From: Porphyrobacter sp.
GTDB lineage: Bacteria; Pseudomonadota; Alphaproteobacteria; Sphingomonadales; Sphingomonadaceae
Reading direction: 5' to 3'
Assembly: GCA_016125555.1 (NCBI GenBank)
Contig: WGLN01000001.1
Coordinates: 328,255-392,254, forward strand
Length of the DNA: 64,000 bases
Part shown: positions 16,059-24,503 of the stretch, one piece after another
Layout of the letters: each line of letters starts with the position of its first letter
How positions within the stretch are numbered: the stretch's first letter is position 1
Notes under the pieces: model-generated
What the model saw: only the letters and a program-made list of their open reading frames with translations
Database searches by the model: none
What the model was told of the DNA's origin: nothing
Program-made: the position numbers and the translations under genes

Positions 16059-17393
16059 ATGACCAGCCCCGACACCTTCCAGACCTTTATCCCCCGCGGC
16101 CCGCTGAAGGGCGCGATCCGCGTTCCCGGCGACAAGTCGATCAGCCACCGGGCGCTGATGTTCGCCGGGCTCGCCGTGGGCGAGAGCCGCATCACCGGCC
16201 TGCTCGAGGGCGAGGACGTGCTCGCCACGGCGGGCGCGATTCGGGCCTTCGGGGCGCAGATCGCGCGCGGGCAAGACGGCAGCTGGACCGTCCACGGCGT
16301 CGGTGTCGGCAGCCTTTTGGAGCCGAAGACCGCGCTCGACATGGGCAATTCGGGCACCTCGACGCGGCTGCTCATGGGCCTCGTTGCAGCCCATGCGATC
16401 ACCGCGACCTTCGTGGGCGATGCGAGCCTTTCGGGGCGGCCGATGAAGCGGGTGATCGATCCGCTCTCGCAGATAGGCGCTTCGATCGAGGCATCGGCCG
16501 GCGGCACCCTTCCCCTGATGCTGCGCGGCGCCGCACCCGCGGTTCCGATAACCTATCGCCTGCCGGTCGCGAGCGCGCAGGTGAAGAGCGCGGTGCTGCT
16601 CGCGGGCCTCAACACCCCGGGCATCACCCGCGTGATCGAACCCGTCCCGACCCGCGACCACACCGAGCGGATGCTGACCGGCTTCGGCGCTAGCCTCGAG
16701 GTGGGCGAGGAGAACGGCGAGACCATTATCAGCATCCACGGCGAGGCGGACCTGAGGCCGATGGACGTGGTTGTGCCGGGCGATCCCTCTTCCGCAGCCT
16801 TCTTCATGGTCGCGGCCACGCTGGTGCCGGGCAGCGACCTCACGATCATGAACGTCGGCCTCAACCCGACCCGCGCCGGTTTGCTTCAGGTGCTGCGCCA
16901 GATGGGCGCGGATATCGAAGAAGTGGACAGGCGCGAAGTCGGCGGCGAGCCGGTCGCGGACCTGCGCGTGCGCCATGCGCCGCTCACCGGCATCGATGTC
17001 GATCCCGCCCTCGCCCCGTCGATGATCGACGAGTTTCCCGTGCTGTTCGTCGCCGCCGCGCTCGCCTCCGGCACCACCCGCACCACCGGGCTCGAGGAAC
17101 TGCGGGTCAAGGAGAGCGACCGCCTCGCCACCATGGCCGCCGCGTTGACACTGGCGGGCGCGCGGGTCGAGGAGCAGGCGGACGGCCTCATCATCCATGG
17201 CTCCGGCGGCGAGCCTCTCCCCGGCACGCCGCAGGGCGCAAGCGTCGCCACCCGGCTCGATCACCGCATCGCGATGAGCATGGCGGTGGCGGGGCTCGCG
17301 AGCCGCAATGGCGTGAGCGTCGACGACACCCGCCCGATCAACACCAGCTTCCCGACCTTCATGGGGCTGCTGGAGGAAGCGGCGGCGGCGTGA
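16059..17393 (+). CDS. aroA: 3-phosphoshikimate 1-carboxyvinyltransferase (EPSP synthase)
   Basis: 444 residues. It joins shikimate-3-phosphate and phosphoenolpyruvate in the aromatic pathway, feeding the trp genes found 17 kb downstream. It shows G-D-K-S-I-S-H-R-A-L-M, the N-S-G-T-S-T-R-L-L motif and R-V-K-E-S-D-R-L-A near the C-terminus. The T-S-T-R form with Ala in place of the usual glycine-rich G-N-A-G-T-A/T variant may place it among class II-like enzymes, but this is not certain. The stop overlaps the next gene (GTGA). It heads an aroA-orf-orf-cmk unit. Confidence 0.96.
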   Translation: MTSPDTFQTFIPRGPLKGAIRVPGDKSISHRALMFAGLAVGESRITGLLEGEDVLATAGAIRAFGAQIARGQDGSWTVHGVGVGSLLEPKTALDMGNSGTSTRLLMGLVAAHAITATFVGDASLSGRPMKRVIDPLSQIGASIEASAGGTLPLMLRGAAPAVPITYRLPVASAQVKSAVLLAGLNTPGITRVIEPVPTRDHTERMLTGFGASLEVGEENGETIISIHGEADLRPMDVVVPGDPSSAAFFMVAATLVPGSDLTIMNVGLNPTRAGLLQVLRQMGADIEEVDRREVGGEPVADLRVRHAPLTGIDVDPALAPSMIDEFPVLFVAAALASGTTRTTGLEELRVKESDRLATMAAALTLAGARVEEQADGLIIHGSGGEPLPGTPQGASVATRLDHRIAMSMAVAGLASRNGVSVDDTRPINTSFPTFMGLLEEAAAA

Positions 17394-17662
17394 ACACCCC
17401 GCTCGACTGGGCCAGCCTTGTCGGCCTTATCGGCACGGCCTGCATCATCGGCGCCTATGCCTATCTGACGCTGGCGAAGGCGACCAATCCCTTCGTCCTG
17501 CACGGCACCAACCTGCTCGGCGCCGCGCTGCTGACGGTCTCGCTGCTCTACCACACCAACTGGGCGAGCCTCGTTCTCGAGTTTTTCTGGGCGTCGATCG
17601 CGCTGTTCGGCCTGTGGCGTGCGTGGCGCTCCCGGCGGGCGGCGCAGGGAGAGAGGGCATGA
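17390..17662 (+). CDS. CBU_0592-family small membrane protein
   Basis: 90 residues with three hydrophobic helices (L-V-G-L-I-G-T-A-C-I-I-G-A-Y-A-Y-L; L-L-G-A-A-L-L-T-V-S-L-L-Y; F-W-A-S-I-A-L-F-G-L). The layout and the H-G-T-N-L-L-G-A segment match the CBU_0592 family, function unknown. The GTG start overlaps the aroA stop by 4 bases, and the stop overlaps the next gene (ATGA), so it is translationally coupled on both sides. Confidence 0.8.
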   Translation: MNTPLDWASLVGLIGTACIIGAYAYLTLAKATNPFVLHGTNLLGAALLTVSLLYHTNWASLVLEFFWASIALFGLWRAWRSRRAAQGERA

Positions 17663-17901
17663 AGCGCGCCCTGCTTCATCTCGGGCGCACGCCCCGGGTG
17701 CGGCGGATCATCGCTGCAGCCCTGCTGCTGGGCGGAGCGCTTGTCACCAGCGTCCTGCGCGGCCCCTCGGACCCGGTCTGGGTCGAACCCGCCTTTAACC
17801 TCTTTGCCGCCTGCGTCGCCTTCGCCTTCCTCCACTTCCGCTGGCGCGCGCGCGAGAAGCGCGAGATCACGCCGGACAGGGCCCGGGACATCTTTTCATG
17901 A
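17659..17901 (+). CDS. Small two-helix membrane protein, unknown
   Basis: 80 residues. It has a basic N-terminus, then helices at about 17-33 (I-I-A-A-A-L-L-L-G-G-A-L-V-T-S-V) and 45-60 (F-N-L-F-A-A-C-V-A-F-A-F-L), and a basic C-terminus. I do not recognise it. It has ATGA overlaps with the gene before and with cmk after, so it is embedded in the aroA-cmk operon and very probably real. Confidence 0.7.
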   Translation: MKRALLHLGRTPRVRRIIAAALLLGGALVTSVLRGPSDPVWVEPAFNLFAACVAFAFLHFRWRAREKREITPDRARDIFS

Positions 17902-18518
17902 TCATCGCCGTTGACGGCCCCACCGCAAGCGGAAAGGGCACCATCGCCAAGGCGCTCGCCGCGCATTTCGGCCTGCCGCATCTCGACACCGGGCTGCTCT
18001 ACCGTGCTGTGGGCCGGCAGGTGCAGCTCGATGGTGGCGACCCCGACAGCCCCGCCGACGCGCTAGCCGCCTGTGCCTTCGGCGACGCGCTGCTCGAGGA
18101 CGAGATCCTGCGCTCGGAGGAAGTCGGCGGCTTCGCGAGCCGCGTCTCGGTCCACCCCGAGGTTCGCGCCGCGCTCTACCAACGCCAGCGCGCTTTCGCG
18201 CTGCAACCGGGCGGCGCAGTGCTCGACGGGCGCGACATCGGCACGGTCATCGCGCCCGAGGCGGAGGTGAAGCTTTATGTCACCGCCAGCGTGCAGGAAC
18301 GCGCGCGGCGGCGCTGGCTGGAAATGACGGGGCGCGACATCGACATCCCGCTCGCCGAGATCGAGCGCGACATCGTCGCCCGCGACGCGCGCGACATCAA
18401 TCGCGCCGATGCGCCCTTGCGCGCCGCGCCCGATGCGCTGGTGCTGGACACCACCCATTTCGGCCGCGAGGCCGCCATCGAGGCCGCGATCGAGGCGGTT
18501 CGCGAACGGCTCGGCTGA
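17898..18518 (+). CDS. cmk: Cytidylate kinase
   Basis: 206 residues. It phosphorylates CMP/dCMP with ATP. The P-loop G-P-T-A-S-G-K-G-T lies at about 7-15. The CMP-binding L-D-T-G-L-L-Y-R-A and D-G-R-D-I-G-T-V motifs follow. The lid has R-A-R-R-R-W. It is slightly short because the CMP insertion domain is trimmed, as in other alphaproteobacteria. It is last in the aroA operon; rpsA follows with its own promoter, the widely conserved cmk-rpsA order. Confidence 0.96.
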   Translation: MIIAVDGPTASGKGTIAKALAAHFGLPHLDTGLLYRAVGRQVQLDGGDPDSPADALAACAFGDALLEDEILRSEEVGGFASRVSVHPEVRAALYQRQRAFALQPGGAVLDGRDIGTVIAPEAEVKLYVTASVQERARRRWLEMTGRDIDIPLAEIERDIVARDARDINRADAPLRAAPDALVLDTTHFGREAAIEAAIEAVRERLG

Positions 18519-18531
18519 GCGGCGGTTTTCC

Positions 18532-18560
18532 TTGCTTTTGGCGCCGCCTTCGCCTAGGCG
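18532..18560 (+). promoter_or_regulatory. Candidate rpsA promoter
   Basis: TTGCTT, 17 bp, TAGGCG, just past the cmk stop. It implies an rpsA leader of about 165 nt. Confidence 0.5.
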
Positions 18561-18566
18561 CGCCCC

Positions 18567-18733
18567 CGTTCTTCGCAATCATCACTGGTTGAAGGAACCT
18601 TCGCACAGGCATGGGGCCTTGCGGAGAAGTCTGCCTCTTGCCCCGCCAGCCCGCGCAATGGTGCACGGGAAGCGGTGAAAGACCCCGGAAAAACCGGTGG
18701 CCGGTAGCACAACGAAACAGGACCGACCTGACT
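18567..18733 (+). other. Long rpsA 5' leader, possible autoregulatory region
   Basis: About 165 non-coding bases separate the candidate promoter from the rpsA ATG. They contain GC-rich segments able to pair (for example around GGTGGCCGG just before the start). In gammaproteobacteria S1 represses its own mRNA through a structured leader. A similar role here is inference; no known motif was recognised. Confidence 0.3.
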
Positions 18734-20440
18734 ATGGCAACCCAGATGCCCACCCGCGCCGATTTCGAGGCGCTCCTCAACGAACAACTCGGCGGCGCCG
18801 GCGATGAAGGCTTCGAAGGCCGCGTCGTCAAGGGCACCGTCACCGCGATCGAGAACGGCTATGCCGTGATCGACGTCGGCCTCAAGAGCGAAGGCCGCGT
18901 GCCGCTCAAGGAATTCGCCCGCGGCGAGGACGAGCACGGCCTCAGCGTCGGCAGCGAAGTCGAAGTCTATGTCGACCGCGTCGAGAACGCCGACGGCGAA
19001 GCCATGCTCTCGCGTGACCGCGCCCGCCGCGAAGCCGCGTGGGACAAGCTCGAAAGCGAATTCGGCGAAGGCAAGCGCGTCGAGGGCCGCATCTTCGGCC
19101 GCGTCAAGGGCGGCTTCACCGTCGACCTCGACGGCGCCGTGGCGTTCCTGCCCGGCTCGCAGGTCGACATCCGCCCGGTGCGCGACGTCACCCCGCTGAT
19201 GGACGTGCCGCAGCCCTTCCAGATCCTCAAGATGGACCGTCGCCGCGGCAACATCGTCGTCTCGCGCCGCGCGGTGCTGGAAGAAACCCGCGCCGAACAG
19301 CGCAGCGAACTGATCAACGACCTCGCCGAGGGCCAGGTGATCGACGGCGTCGTCAAGAACATCACCGATTACGGCGCCTTCGTCGACCTCGGCGGTATCG
19401 ACGGTCTGCTCCACGTCACCGACATGAGCTACAAGCGCGTCAACCACCCGAGCGAAGTCATCAATATCGGTGACACCGTGACCGTGCAGATCGTGCGCAT
19501 CAACGCCGAGACCCAGCGCATCAGCCTCGGCATGAAGCAGCTCGAAAGCGATCCGTGGGATGGCGTTTCGGCCAAGTATCCGGTCGGCATGAAGCTCACC
19601 GGCCAGGTCACCAACATCACCGAATACGGCGCCTTCGTCGAGCTCGAGCCGGGCATCGAGGGCCTCGTCCACGTGTCCGAAATGAGCTGGACCAAGAAGA
19701 ACGTCCACCCGGGCAAGATCGTCTCGACCAGCCAGGAAGTCGAAGTGATGGTGCTCGAGGTCGACAGCGAAAAGCGTCGCATCAGCCTCGGCCTCAAGCA
19801 GGCCCAGCGCAATCCGTGGGACGAGTTCGCCGAGAAGCACCCGATCGGTTCGGTGGTCGAAGGCGAAGTCAAGAACGCGACCGAATTCGGCCTGTTCGTC
19901 GGCCTCGACGGCGACGTCGACGGCATGGTGCACATGTCGGACATCGCCTGGGGCATCTCGGGCGAGGACGCGCTGGCGCTCCACCGCAAGGGCGAGATGG
20001 TCAAGGCCGTGGTGCTCGACGTCGATGTCGACAAGGAGCGCATCAGCCTCGGCATGAAGCAGCTCGAAAAGGGCGCGCCGTCGGCTGAAGGCGCCTCGAC
20101 TGCGGGCGCGCTGCGCAAGAACCAGACCGTCACCGTCACCGTGCTCGAAGTGCGCGACGGCGGGCTCGAAGTGCAGGTCGGCGAAGACGGCGCGACCGGC
20201 TTCATCAAGCGCAGCGATCTCGGCCGCGACCGCGACGAACAGCGTCCCGACCGCTTCCAGGTCGGCAGCAAGGTCGACGCCATGGTCATCGGCTTCGACC
20301 GTTCGAAGAAGCCCAACTTCTCGATCAAGGCGCGCCAGATCGCCGAAGAGAAGGAGGCCGTTGCGCAGTTCGGTTCGTCCGACAGCGGCGCCTCGCTCGG
20401 CGACATCCTCGGCGAAGCGCTCAAGCGCAAGGAAGATTGA
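18734..20440 (+). CDS. rpsA: 30S ribosomal protein S1
   Basis: 568 residues with six S1/OB-fold repeats spaced about 85-90 residues apart. Repeated motifs include I-T-D-Y-G-A-F-V-D-L, I-T-E-Y-G-A-F-V-E-L and A-T-E-F-G-L-F-V-G-L, plus R-I-S-L-G-M/L-K-Q. S1 captures structured or weakly Shine-Dalgarno mRNAs on the 30S subunit. Codon choice is strongly biased to C-ending codons, as expected of a highly expressed gene. The start at MATQMPTRADFE is the family N-terminus; upstream in-frame sequence is not protein-like. Confidence 0.98.
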   Translation: MATQMPTRADFEALLNEQLGGAGDEGFEGRVVKGTVTAIENGYAVIDVGLKSEGRVPLKEFARGEDEHGLSVGSEVEVYVDRVENADGEAMLSRDRARREAAWDKLESEFGEGKRVEGRIFGRVKGGFTVDLDGAVAFLPGSQVDIRPVRDVTPLMDVPQPFQILKMDRRRGNIVVSRRAVLEETRAEQRSELINDLAEGQVIDGVVKNITDYGAFVDLGGIDGLLHVTDMSYKRVNHPSEVINIGDTVTVQIVRINAETQRISLGMKQLESDPWDGVSAKYPVGMKLTGQVTNITEYGAFVELEPGIEGLVHVSEMSWTKKNVHPGKIVSTSQEVEVMVLEVDSEKRRISLGLKQAQRNPWDEFAEKHPIGSVVEGEVKNATEFGLFVGLDGDVDGMVHMSDIAWGISGEDALALHRKGEMVKAVVLDVDVDKERISLGMKQLEKGAPSAEGASTAGALRKNQTVTVTVLEVRDGGLEVQVGEDGATGFIKRSDLGRDRDEQRPDRFQVGSKVDAMVIGFDRSKKPNFSIKARQIAEEKEAVAQFGSSDSGASLGDILGEALKRKED

Positions 20441-20446
20441 TCCGGT

Positions 20447-20543
20447 GGCGCTCCCGCCTCCGCGGGAGCGTCCTCGGTGCTGTTTCGCGCTTCGCGCGAG
20501 CACCTGCGGGCGGCCGGTCGGCCTTGCGACACCTTTGGTGTCG
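20447..20543 (+). repeat. Structured intergenic repeat, copy C
   Basis: It sits directly after the rpsA stop. Three hairpins occur in series: CGCTCCCG/CGGGAGCG (20449-20470), CGCGC/GCGCG (20486-20498) and CGACACC/GGTGTCG (20527-20543). Between them lie conserved single-stranded blocks TCCTCGGTGCTGTTT and CCTGCGGGCGG. Copy B at 25957-26052 has the same plan with different but still paired stems. Confidence 0.65.
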
Positions 20544-20578
20544 TAGCCCCGCAATCAATCTGCCTCGGACATGAAACA

Positions 20579-20615
20579 GGCCCGCTTGCGTCCCCGCAGG
20601 CGGGCCTTTTCCTTT
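20579..20615 (+). terminator. Intrinsic terminator downstream of rpsA
   Basis: GGCCCGC pairs with GCGGGCC, with an inner TGCG/CGCA pairing, followed by TTTTCCTTT. It ends the rpsA transcript before gloB. Confidence 0.8.
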
Positions 20616-20642
20616 GGGGTGCGCACCTGTAAGGTCGCGCCC

Positions 20643-21398
20643 ATGATCCATGTTCACCAGTTCCCCTGCCTTAGCGACAACTACGGCTACCTGATCCACG
20701 ACACCGACAGCCACGAGACGGTCGCGATCGACACCCCAGACGGCGCCGAATACCTGCGCCAGGCGGAACTCAAAGGCTGGCGCATCACCCAGATCTGGAA
20801 CACCCACTGGCACCCCGACCACGCCGGCGGCAACGAGGCCATCAAGGCCGCCACCGGCTGCACCATCACCGCGCCCGCCGAGGTCGAGGGCAAGTTCCCG
20901 GTCGACCGCGTGGTGGCGCATGGCGACACCGTGAAAATCGGCGAACACACCGCGCAGGTGATCGACGTCTCGGGCCACACCAACGGGCACATCGCCTATC
21001 ATCTCGCGGATTCGGGGATCGCCTTCGTCGGGGATTCGGTCTTCGCGCTGGGTTGCGGGCGGATGTTCGAAGGCGAGCCCAAGCAGTTCTGGGACAGCCT
21101 CGCCCGCATCAAGGCGCTCCCCCCTGAAACCCTGCTCTACTGCGCGCACGAATACACTGCATCCAACGCCAAGTTCGCGCTGCACGCCGATCCGGACAAC
21201 GCCGCCTTGCAGGCCTATGCGGACGAGATCGCGGCCAAGCGCGCGAAGGACGAGTGGACGGTGCCCACCACGCTCGAACGCGAGCTTGCCACCAACCCCT
21301 TCCTGCGCGCCGACGATCCCGCGCTGATGGCCAAGTGGGGCGGCAGCGCACCGCATGAAACCTTCGCCGCGCTGAGGGCCGCGAAGGACAATTTCTAA
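20643..21398 (+). CDS. gloB: Hydroxyacylglutathione hydrolase (glyoxalase II)
   Basis: 251 residues. It hydrolyses S-D-lactoylglutathione to D-lactate and glutathione in methylglyoxal detoxification. The metallo-beta-lactamase zinc motif T-H-W-H-P-D-H is followed by D-V-S-G-H-T-N-G-H and F-V-G-D-S-V-F-A-L-G-C-G-R. C-A-H-E-Y-T-A-S-N is the glyoxalase II signature. The C-terminal helical substrate domain is present. It starts at MIHVHQFPC; a longer frame upstream runs through the rpsA terminator and is rejected. Confidence 0.96.
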   Translation: MIHVHQFPCLSDNYGYLIHDTDSHETVAIDTPDGAEYLRQAELKGWRITQIWNTHWHPDHAGGNEAIKAATGCTITAPAEVEGKFPVDRVVAHGDTVKIGEHTAQVIDVSGHTNGHIAYHLADSGIAFVGDSVFALGCGRMFEGEPKQFWDSLARIKALPPETLLYCAHEYTASNAKFALHADPDNAALQAYADEIAAKRAKDEWTVPTTLERELATNPFLRADDPALMAKWGGSAPHETFAALRAAKDNF

Positions 21399-21402
21399 GC
21401 CG

Positions 21403-22380
21403 ATGCAGGCCCTCAGGGTCGAACGCCTTTCCGGCGACCTGTCGGGCGTCGTCCTGGCAGAGGTGCCTGCACCCGTGCGCGCAGCGGGCGAAGTGCTGGT
21501 GCAGGTGCGCGCCGCCTCGCTCAACTTCCCCGACCTGCTGATGACCCGCGGGGAATACCAGTTCAAACCGGAGGTGCCCTTCACCTCCGGGCTCGAATTC
21601 GCGGGCGAGGTGCTGGAGGCCGATCCGGACAGCGGCTTTGCCCCCGGTGACCGGGTGATGGGCGGCAACAAGACCGGGGCCTTCTCCGAGATTGCCTGCG
21701 TTCCCGCGGACAAGCTCTCGCCCCTGCCGCAGGGGATGGACTTCCCGCAGGCCGCCGCGATGGGCGCGGCCTATGCGACCGCCTACACGGGGCTCGTCGA
21801 ACTCGGCGGATTGCGGGAAGGCCAGTGGGTGCTGGTCCACGGGGCGAGCGGCGGCGTGGGGCTTGCCGCCTGCGACCTTGCCCGCGCATTGGGCGCGAGG
21901 GTGATCGCCACCACCGGCAGCCCGGACAAGCGCGAGCGCATCGCCGCCCTCGCCCGGCCGGACGCGGTGATCCTCGCCGAGGGGCGCTTCCGCGAACAGG
22001 TGGCCGAACTCACCGGCGGCGCACTCGCCGATATCGTCTTCGATCCGGTGGGCGGCGACGTCTTCGACGAATCGACCCGCTGTGTCGCCTTCGGGGGCAA
22101 GCTGGTGGTGGTCGGCTTCACGAGCGGAAGGATCGCCGAAGTCGCCACCAACATCCCGCTCATCAAGGGTTTTTCGATCGTCGGCCTGCGCGCGGGCGAA
22201 TATGCCCGCCGCTTTCCCGAACGCGGCCGCGCGATCAACGCCGCGATTACCGCGCTCGCCGAACAGGGACGCATCACCCCCGCCATCGACCGCGTGCTGC
22301 CGCTCACGCGCTGGCGCGAGGGCTTCGATGCGATGGCGCGCCGCGAGCTGGTCGGCAAGGTGGTGTTTCAGCCCGGATAG
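21403..22380 (+). CDS. NADPH:quinone oxidoreductase-family (zinc-free MDR) protein
   Basis: 325 residues of the medium-chain dehydrogenase/reductase superfamily. The N-terminal GroES-like domain contains A-A-S-L-N-F-P-D-L-L-M-T-R-G-E-Y. The Rossmann motif is G-A-S-G-G-V-G-L-A-A-C-D. The structural zinc cysteines and the catalytic Cys/His of alcohol dehydrogenases are absent, placing it with quinone oxidoreductase/enoyl-reductase-like members. The substrate is unknown. It starts 4 bases after gloB, so it is probably co-transcribed. It ends 13 bases inside the convergent flavoprotein gene. Confidence 0.9.
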   Translation: MQALRVERLSGDLSGVVLAEVPAPVRAAGEVLVQVRAASLNFPDLLMTRGEYQFKPEVPFTSGLEFAGEVLEADPDSGFAPGDRVMGGNKTGAFSEIACVPADKLSPLPQGMDFPQAAAMGAAYATAYTGLVELGGLREGQWVLVHGASGGVGLAACDLARALGARVIATTGSPDKRERIAALARPDAVILAEGRFREQVAELTGGALADIVFDPVGGDVFDESTRCVAFGGKLVVVGFTSGRIAEVATNIPLIKGFSIVGLRAGEYARRFPERGRAINAAITALAEQGRITPAIDRVLPLTRWREGFDAMARRELVGKVVFQPG

Positions 22381-22976
22381 GGGGCGGCCTTGAGCAGCTT
22401 CGCCAGGTGCGCGGCGTTGCTCGCCACCATCTTGGCGGTCTGCTGCACCTTGTCGGGCGTCTGCCCCAAGTCCTTGAAATCGGTCGAGTGCATCGCCTCG
22501 CCCACCCAGTAGCACGCAGCCACCGCGGGGATCGTCCATCCGGTGTCATTGAGCGACTGGAACAGCTGCGAGGTCGCCCAGTGCGCCCCGTCCTCGTTGC
22601 CGACGATCGCCGCGACCGCGACCTTGGAATAGCTCGGCATCCGGCCCTCGTCGTCGGTTTCGCCAAGGAAGGCGTCCATCCGTTCGAGCACCCGCTTGGC
22701 GATCGAGCAGGCCTGCCCCATCCAGATCGGGGTGCCGAAGACGAGGATGTCGGCAGCAAGGATGCGCTTGCGGATCTCCGGCCAGTCATCGCCCTCGCCC
22801 TCGTCCGAGGTGACGCCGGGCTTCACGTCATGATCGGCGATGCGGATGGGATCGGCGACGGTGACGTCATGCTTCGCGAAGGCCTTGCGCAGAACCGCGA
22901 TCATCGCGTCGGTCGAACTTTCGCGCTCCCCCGAACGGGCGAGCGAGCAATTGATGGCACAGGCGGTCAGCGGCAT
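22368..22976 (-). CDS. Flavodoxin-fold NAD(P)H-dependent oxidoreductase
   Basis: 202 residues resembling the NADPH-dependent FMN reductase/WrbA group. The phosphate-binding start is I-N-C-S-L-A-R-S-G. The flavin contact segment is V-F-G-T-P-I-W-M-G-Q-A-C. A later V-G-N-E-D-G-A-H-W-A loop also fits. FMN binding is likely; the electron acceptor is unknown. It is convergent with the quinone oxidoreductase gene, sharing 13 bases at their ends. Confidence 0.85.
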   Translation of the reverse strand: MPLTACAINCSLARSGERESSTDAMIAVLRKAFAKHDVTVADPIRIADHDVKPGVTSDEGEGDDWPEIRKRILAADILVFGTPIWMGQACSIAKRVLERMDAFLGETDDEGRMPSYSKVAVAAIVGNEDGAHWATSQLFQSLNDTGWTIPAVAACYWVGEAMHSTDFKDLGQTPDKVQQTAKMVASNAAHLAKLLKAAPYPG

Positions 22977-23074
22977 GGGGCTTTCTCCTTTTCTTCAAGG
23001 AGAAGCCGCGCCCAGGGCAGGATGTTCCGGCCGGCGGGGCGGACCGCCCGCCGTGCGCGAGGGGCCGCAAACGA

Positions 23075-23101
23075 AAAGGGCGGCCACGCCGGACCGCCCC
23101 C
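23075..23101 (-). terminator. Intrinsic terminator after atpF
   Basis: Minus strand GGGCGGTCCGGCGTGGCCGCCC folds to a GGGCGG/CCGCCC-based stem, followed by TTTT. It lies about 25 bases past the atpF stop and closes the Fo operon. Confidence 0.8.
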
Positions 23102-23125
23102 CTCAATCGCGAAAACCGGTCAGGC

Positions 23126-23656
23126 TCAGAGCGAGGCGATGACCTCGTCGGCGAGCTTCTTGTCGGCCTTCTTGTCGTGAGCCTTGGCGATCAGCACCTT
23201 GGAAGCGGCGGCGGCGGCACTGACCGCGCGGGCCTTGACCTCGGCAACCGCGGCGCGCTCGGCAGCGGCGATCTTGTCCTCGGCCATGCGCTGGCGACGG
23301 GCGACCATCACCTCGCTGTCGGCCTCGGCCTTGGCGAGGATCGCGTCGGCTTCCTCGCGCGCACCGGCGAACATCGCCTCGGCGTCCTTTTCGGCCGATG
23401 CGATCTTGGCGGCGTATTCCTCGCGCAGCGCCTCGGCCTCGGCGCGCAGGGCCTTGGCTTCGTCGAGCTGGTTGCGGATTTCGGCGATGCGCGCATCCAG
23501 ACCGCCGGCGATCAGGCCGGGCACCTTCTTCCACAGCGCCACCGCGATCAGCACGGTCATCGCCAGCGCGACCCACTTGTAGGGATCGAGACCCAGCACC
23601 GAAGGCTCGACATGGCCTTCCGCGCCGCTCGCGAGCAGGACGAGAATGTCACCCAT
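23126..23656 (-). CDS. atpF: F0F1 ATP synthase subunit b
   Basis: 176 residues. There is one N-terminal membrane helix (V-A-L-A-M-T-V-L-I-A-V-A-L-W, about 28-42), then a long charged Ala/Glu/Lys helix that forms the peripheral stalk with b'. Last of the atpI-B-E-F'-F operon, it overlaps b' by 8 bases. The F1 genes are not in the window, normal for Alphaproteobacteria, where Fo and F1 operons are split. Confidence 0.94.
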   Translation of the reverse strand: MGDILVLLASGAEGHVEPSVLGLDPYKWVALAMTVLIAVALWKKVPGLIAGGLDARIAEIRNQLDEAKALRAEAEALREEYAAKIASAEKDAEAMFAGAREEADAILAKAEADSEVMVARRQRMAEDKIAAAERAAVAEVKARAVSAAAAASKVLIAKAHDKKADKKLADEVIASL

Positions 23657-24143
23657 GCGCCATCACCTCCTTGACCGCGGCCTCGGCGGCGGCGGCTTCG
23701 ACTTCGGCACCGGCGATGCGGGCGACGATGTCGCGCGCGGCATCGGCGGCGACGCTTTCGATCTCGGCCATGGCGCTGGCGCGCGCGGCGTCGATCCCGG
23801 CCTCGGCCTCGGCGAGCCGCGCATCGAGGCGCGTCTGCGCCGCGGCGAGCTTGGCCTCGCTGGCCTTCGCCGCCGCGGCCTTGGCCTCGGCGATCAACCC
23901 CTGCGCGGCGGTGCGGTTCTCGTTCTCGCGCTTGCGCCAGGCCTCTTCCTCGCGGTCGGCGGCATCGCGCGCGGCCTGTGCCGCAGCGAGATCACCGGAG
24001 ATCTGCTGGTCGCGCAGGTCGACCGTGCCCATGATCTTCGGCACCATGCCCAGCCCCACGACGAGGAAAAGCAGGCCGAAGATCACCAGCAGCCAGAACA
24101 CCTGGCTGGCGAAGACTTCCGAAAGTTGTTCGATCTGGGGCAT
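23649..24143 (-). CDS. F0F1 ATP synthase subunit b'
   Basis: 164 residues. The membrane segment V-F-W-L-L-V-I-F-G-L-L-F-L-V-V-G-L-G lies at about 15-32. G-M-V-P-K-I follows, then a long Ala-rich coiled-coil. Alphaproteobacteria and phototrophs use a b/b' heterodimer as stator, and this is the first of the two stalk genes. 73 bases of non-coding DNA lie between it and atpE. Confidence 0.93.
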   Translation of the reverse strand: MPQIEQLSEVFASQVFWLLVIFGLLFLVVGLGMVPKIMGTVDLRDQQISGDLAAAQAARDAADREEEAWRKRENENRTAAQGLIAEAKAAAAKASEAKLAAAQTRLDARLAEAEAGIDAARASAMAEIESVAADAARDIVARIAGAEVEAAAAEAAVKEVMAHG

Positions 24144-24216
24144 GGTCCGCCTTCATTCTGGAGCGCCGGACGGAGGGGTCAAGCCTCCGCCGCCCGGCGC
24201 GCCCGAGCGCTGGATC

Positions 24217-24441
24217 TTAGCGGAAGATCAGCAGGACGGCGATGACGAAGGCCAGCAGGCCGAGCAGTTCCGCGGCCGCGAAGCCGATGAACAGGCGGCC
24301 CTGCTGGGCATCGGCGGCACCCGGATTGCGCAGCGCGCCTTCGAGGAACGAGGCGAACACGTTGCCCACGCCGAGCGCGGCGAGACCCGCGCCGATCGCC
24401 GCGAGACCGGCACCGAGAAGAGCTGCAGCAGTTGCGTCCAT
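24217..24441 (-). CDS. atpE: F0F1 ATP synthase subunit c
   Basis: 74 residues forming the proton-translocating c-ring hairpin. Helix 1 is Gly/Ala-rich (G-A-G-L-A-A-I-G-A-G-L-A). The polar loop has E-G-A-L-R-N-P-G-A. Helix 2 carries the essential carboxylate Glu58 in F-A-A-A-E-L-L-G-L. No sodium-binding Gln/Ser set is evident, so protons are expected to be the coupling ion. Confidence 0.97.
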   Translation of the reverse strand: MDATAAALLGAGLAAIGAGLAALGVGNVFASFLEGALRNPGAADAQQGRLFIGFAAAELLGLLAFVIAVLLIFR

Positions 24442-24503
24442 GATATTAAACTCCTTGGAAAATCGTATGGTTGGTTAGGGTTTCTAAGAGAGCCGGCGAG
24501 CCC

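Noticed and set aside
18554..20554. Open frame antisense to rpsA
   Set aside because: Its apparent repeats mirror the S1 repeats on the other strand.
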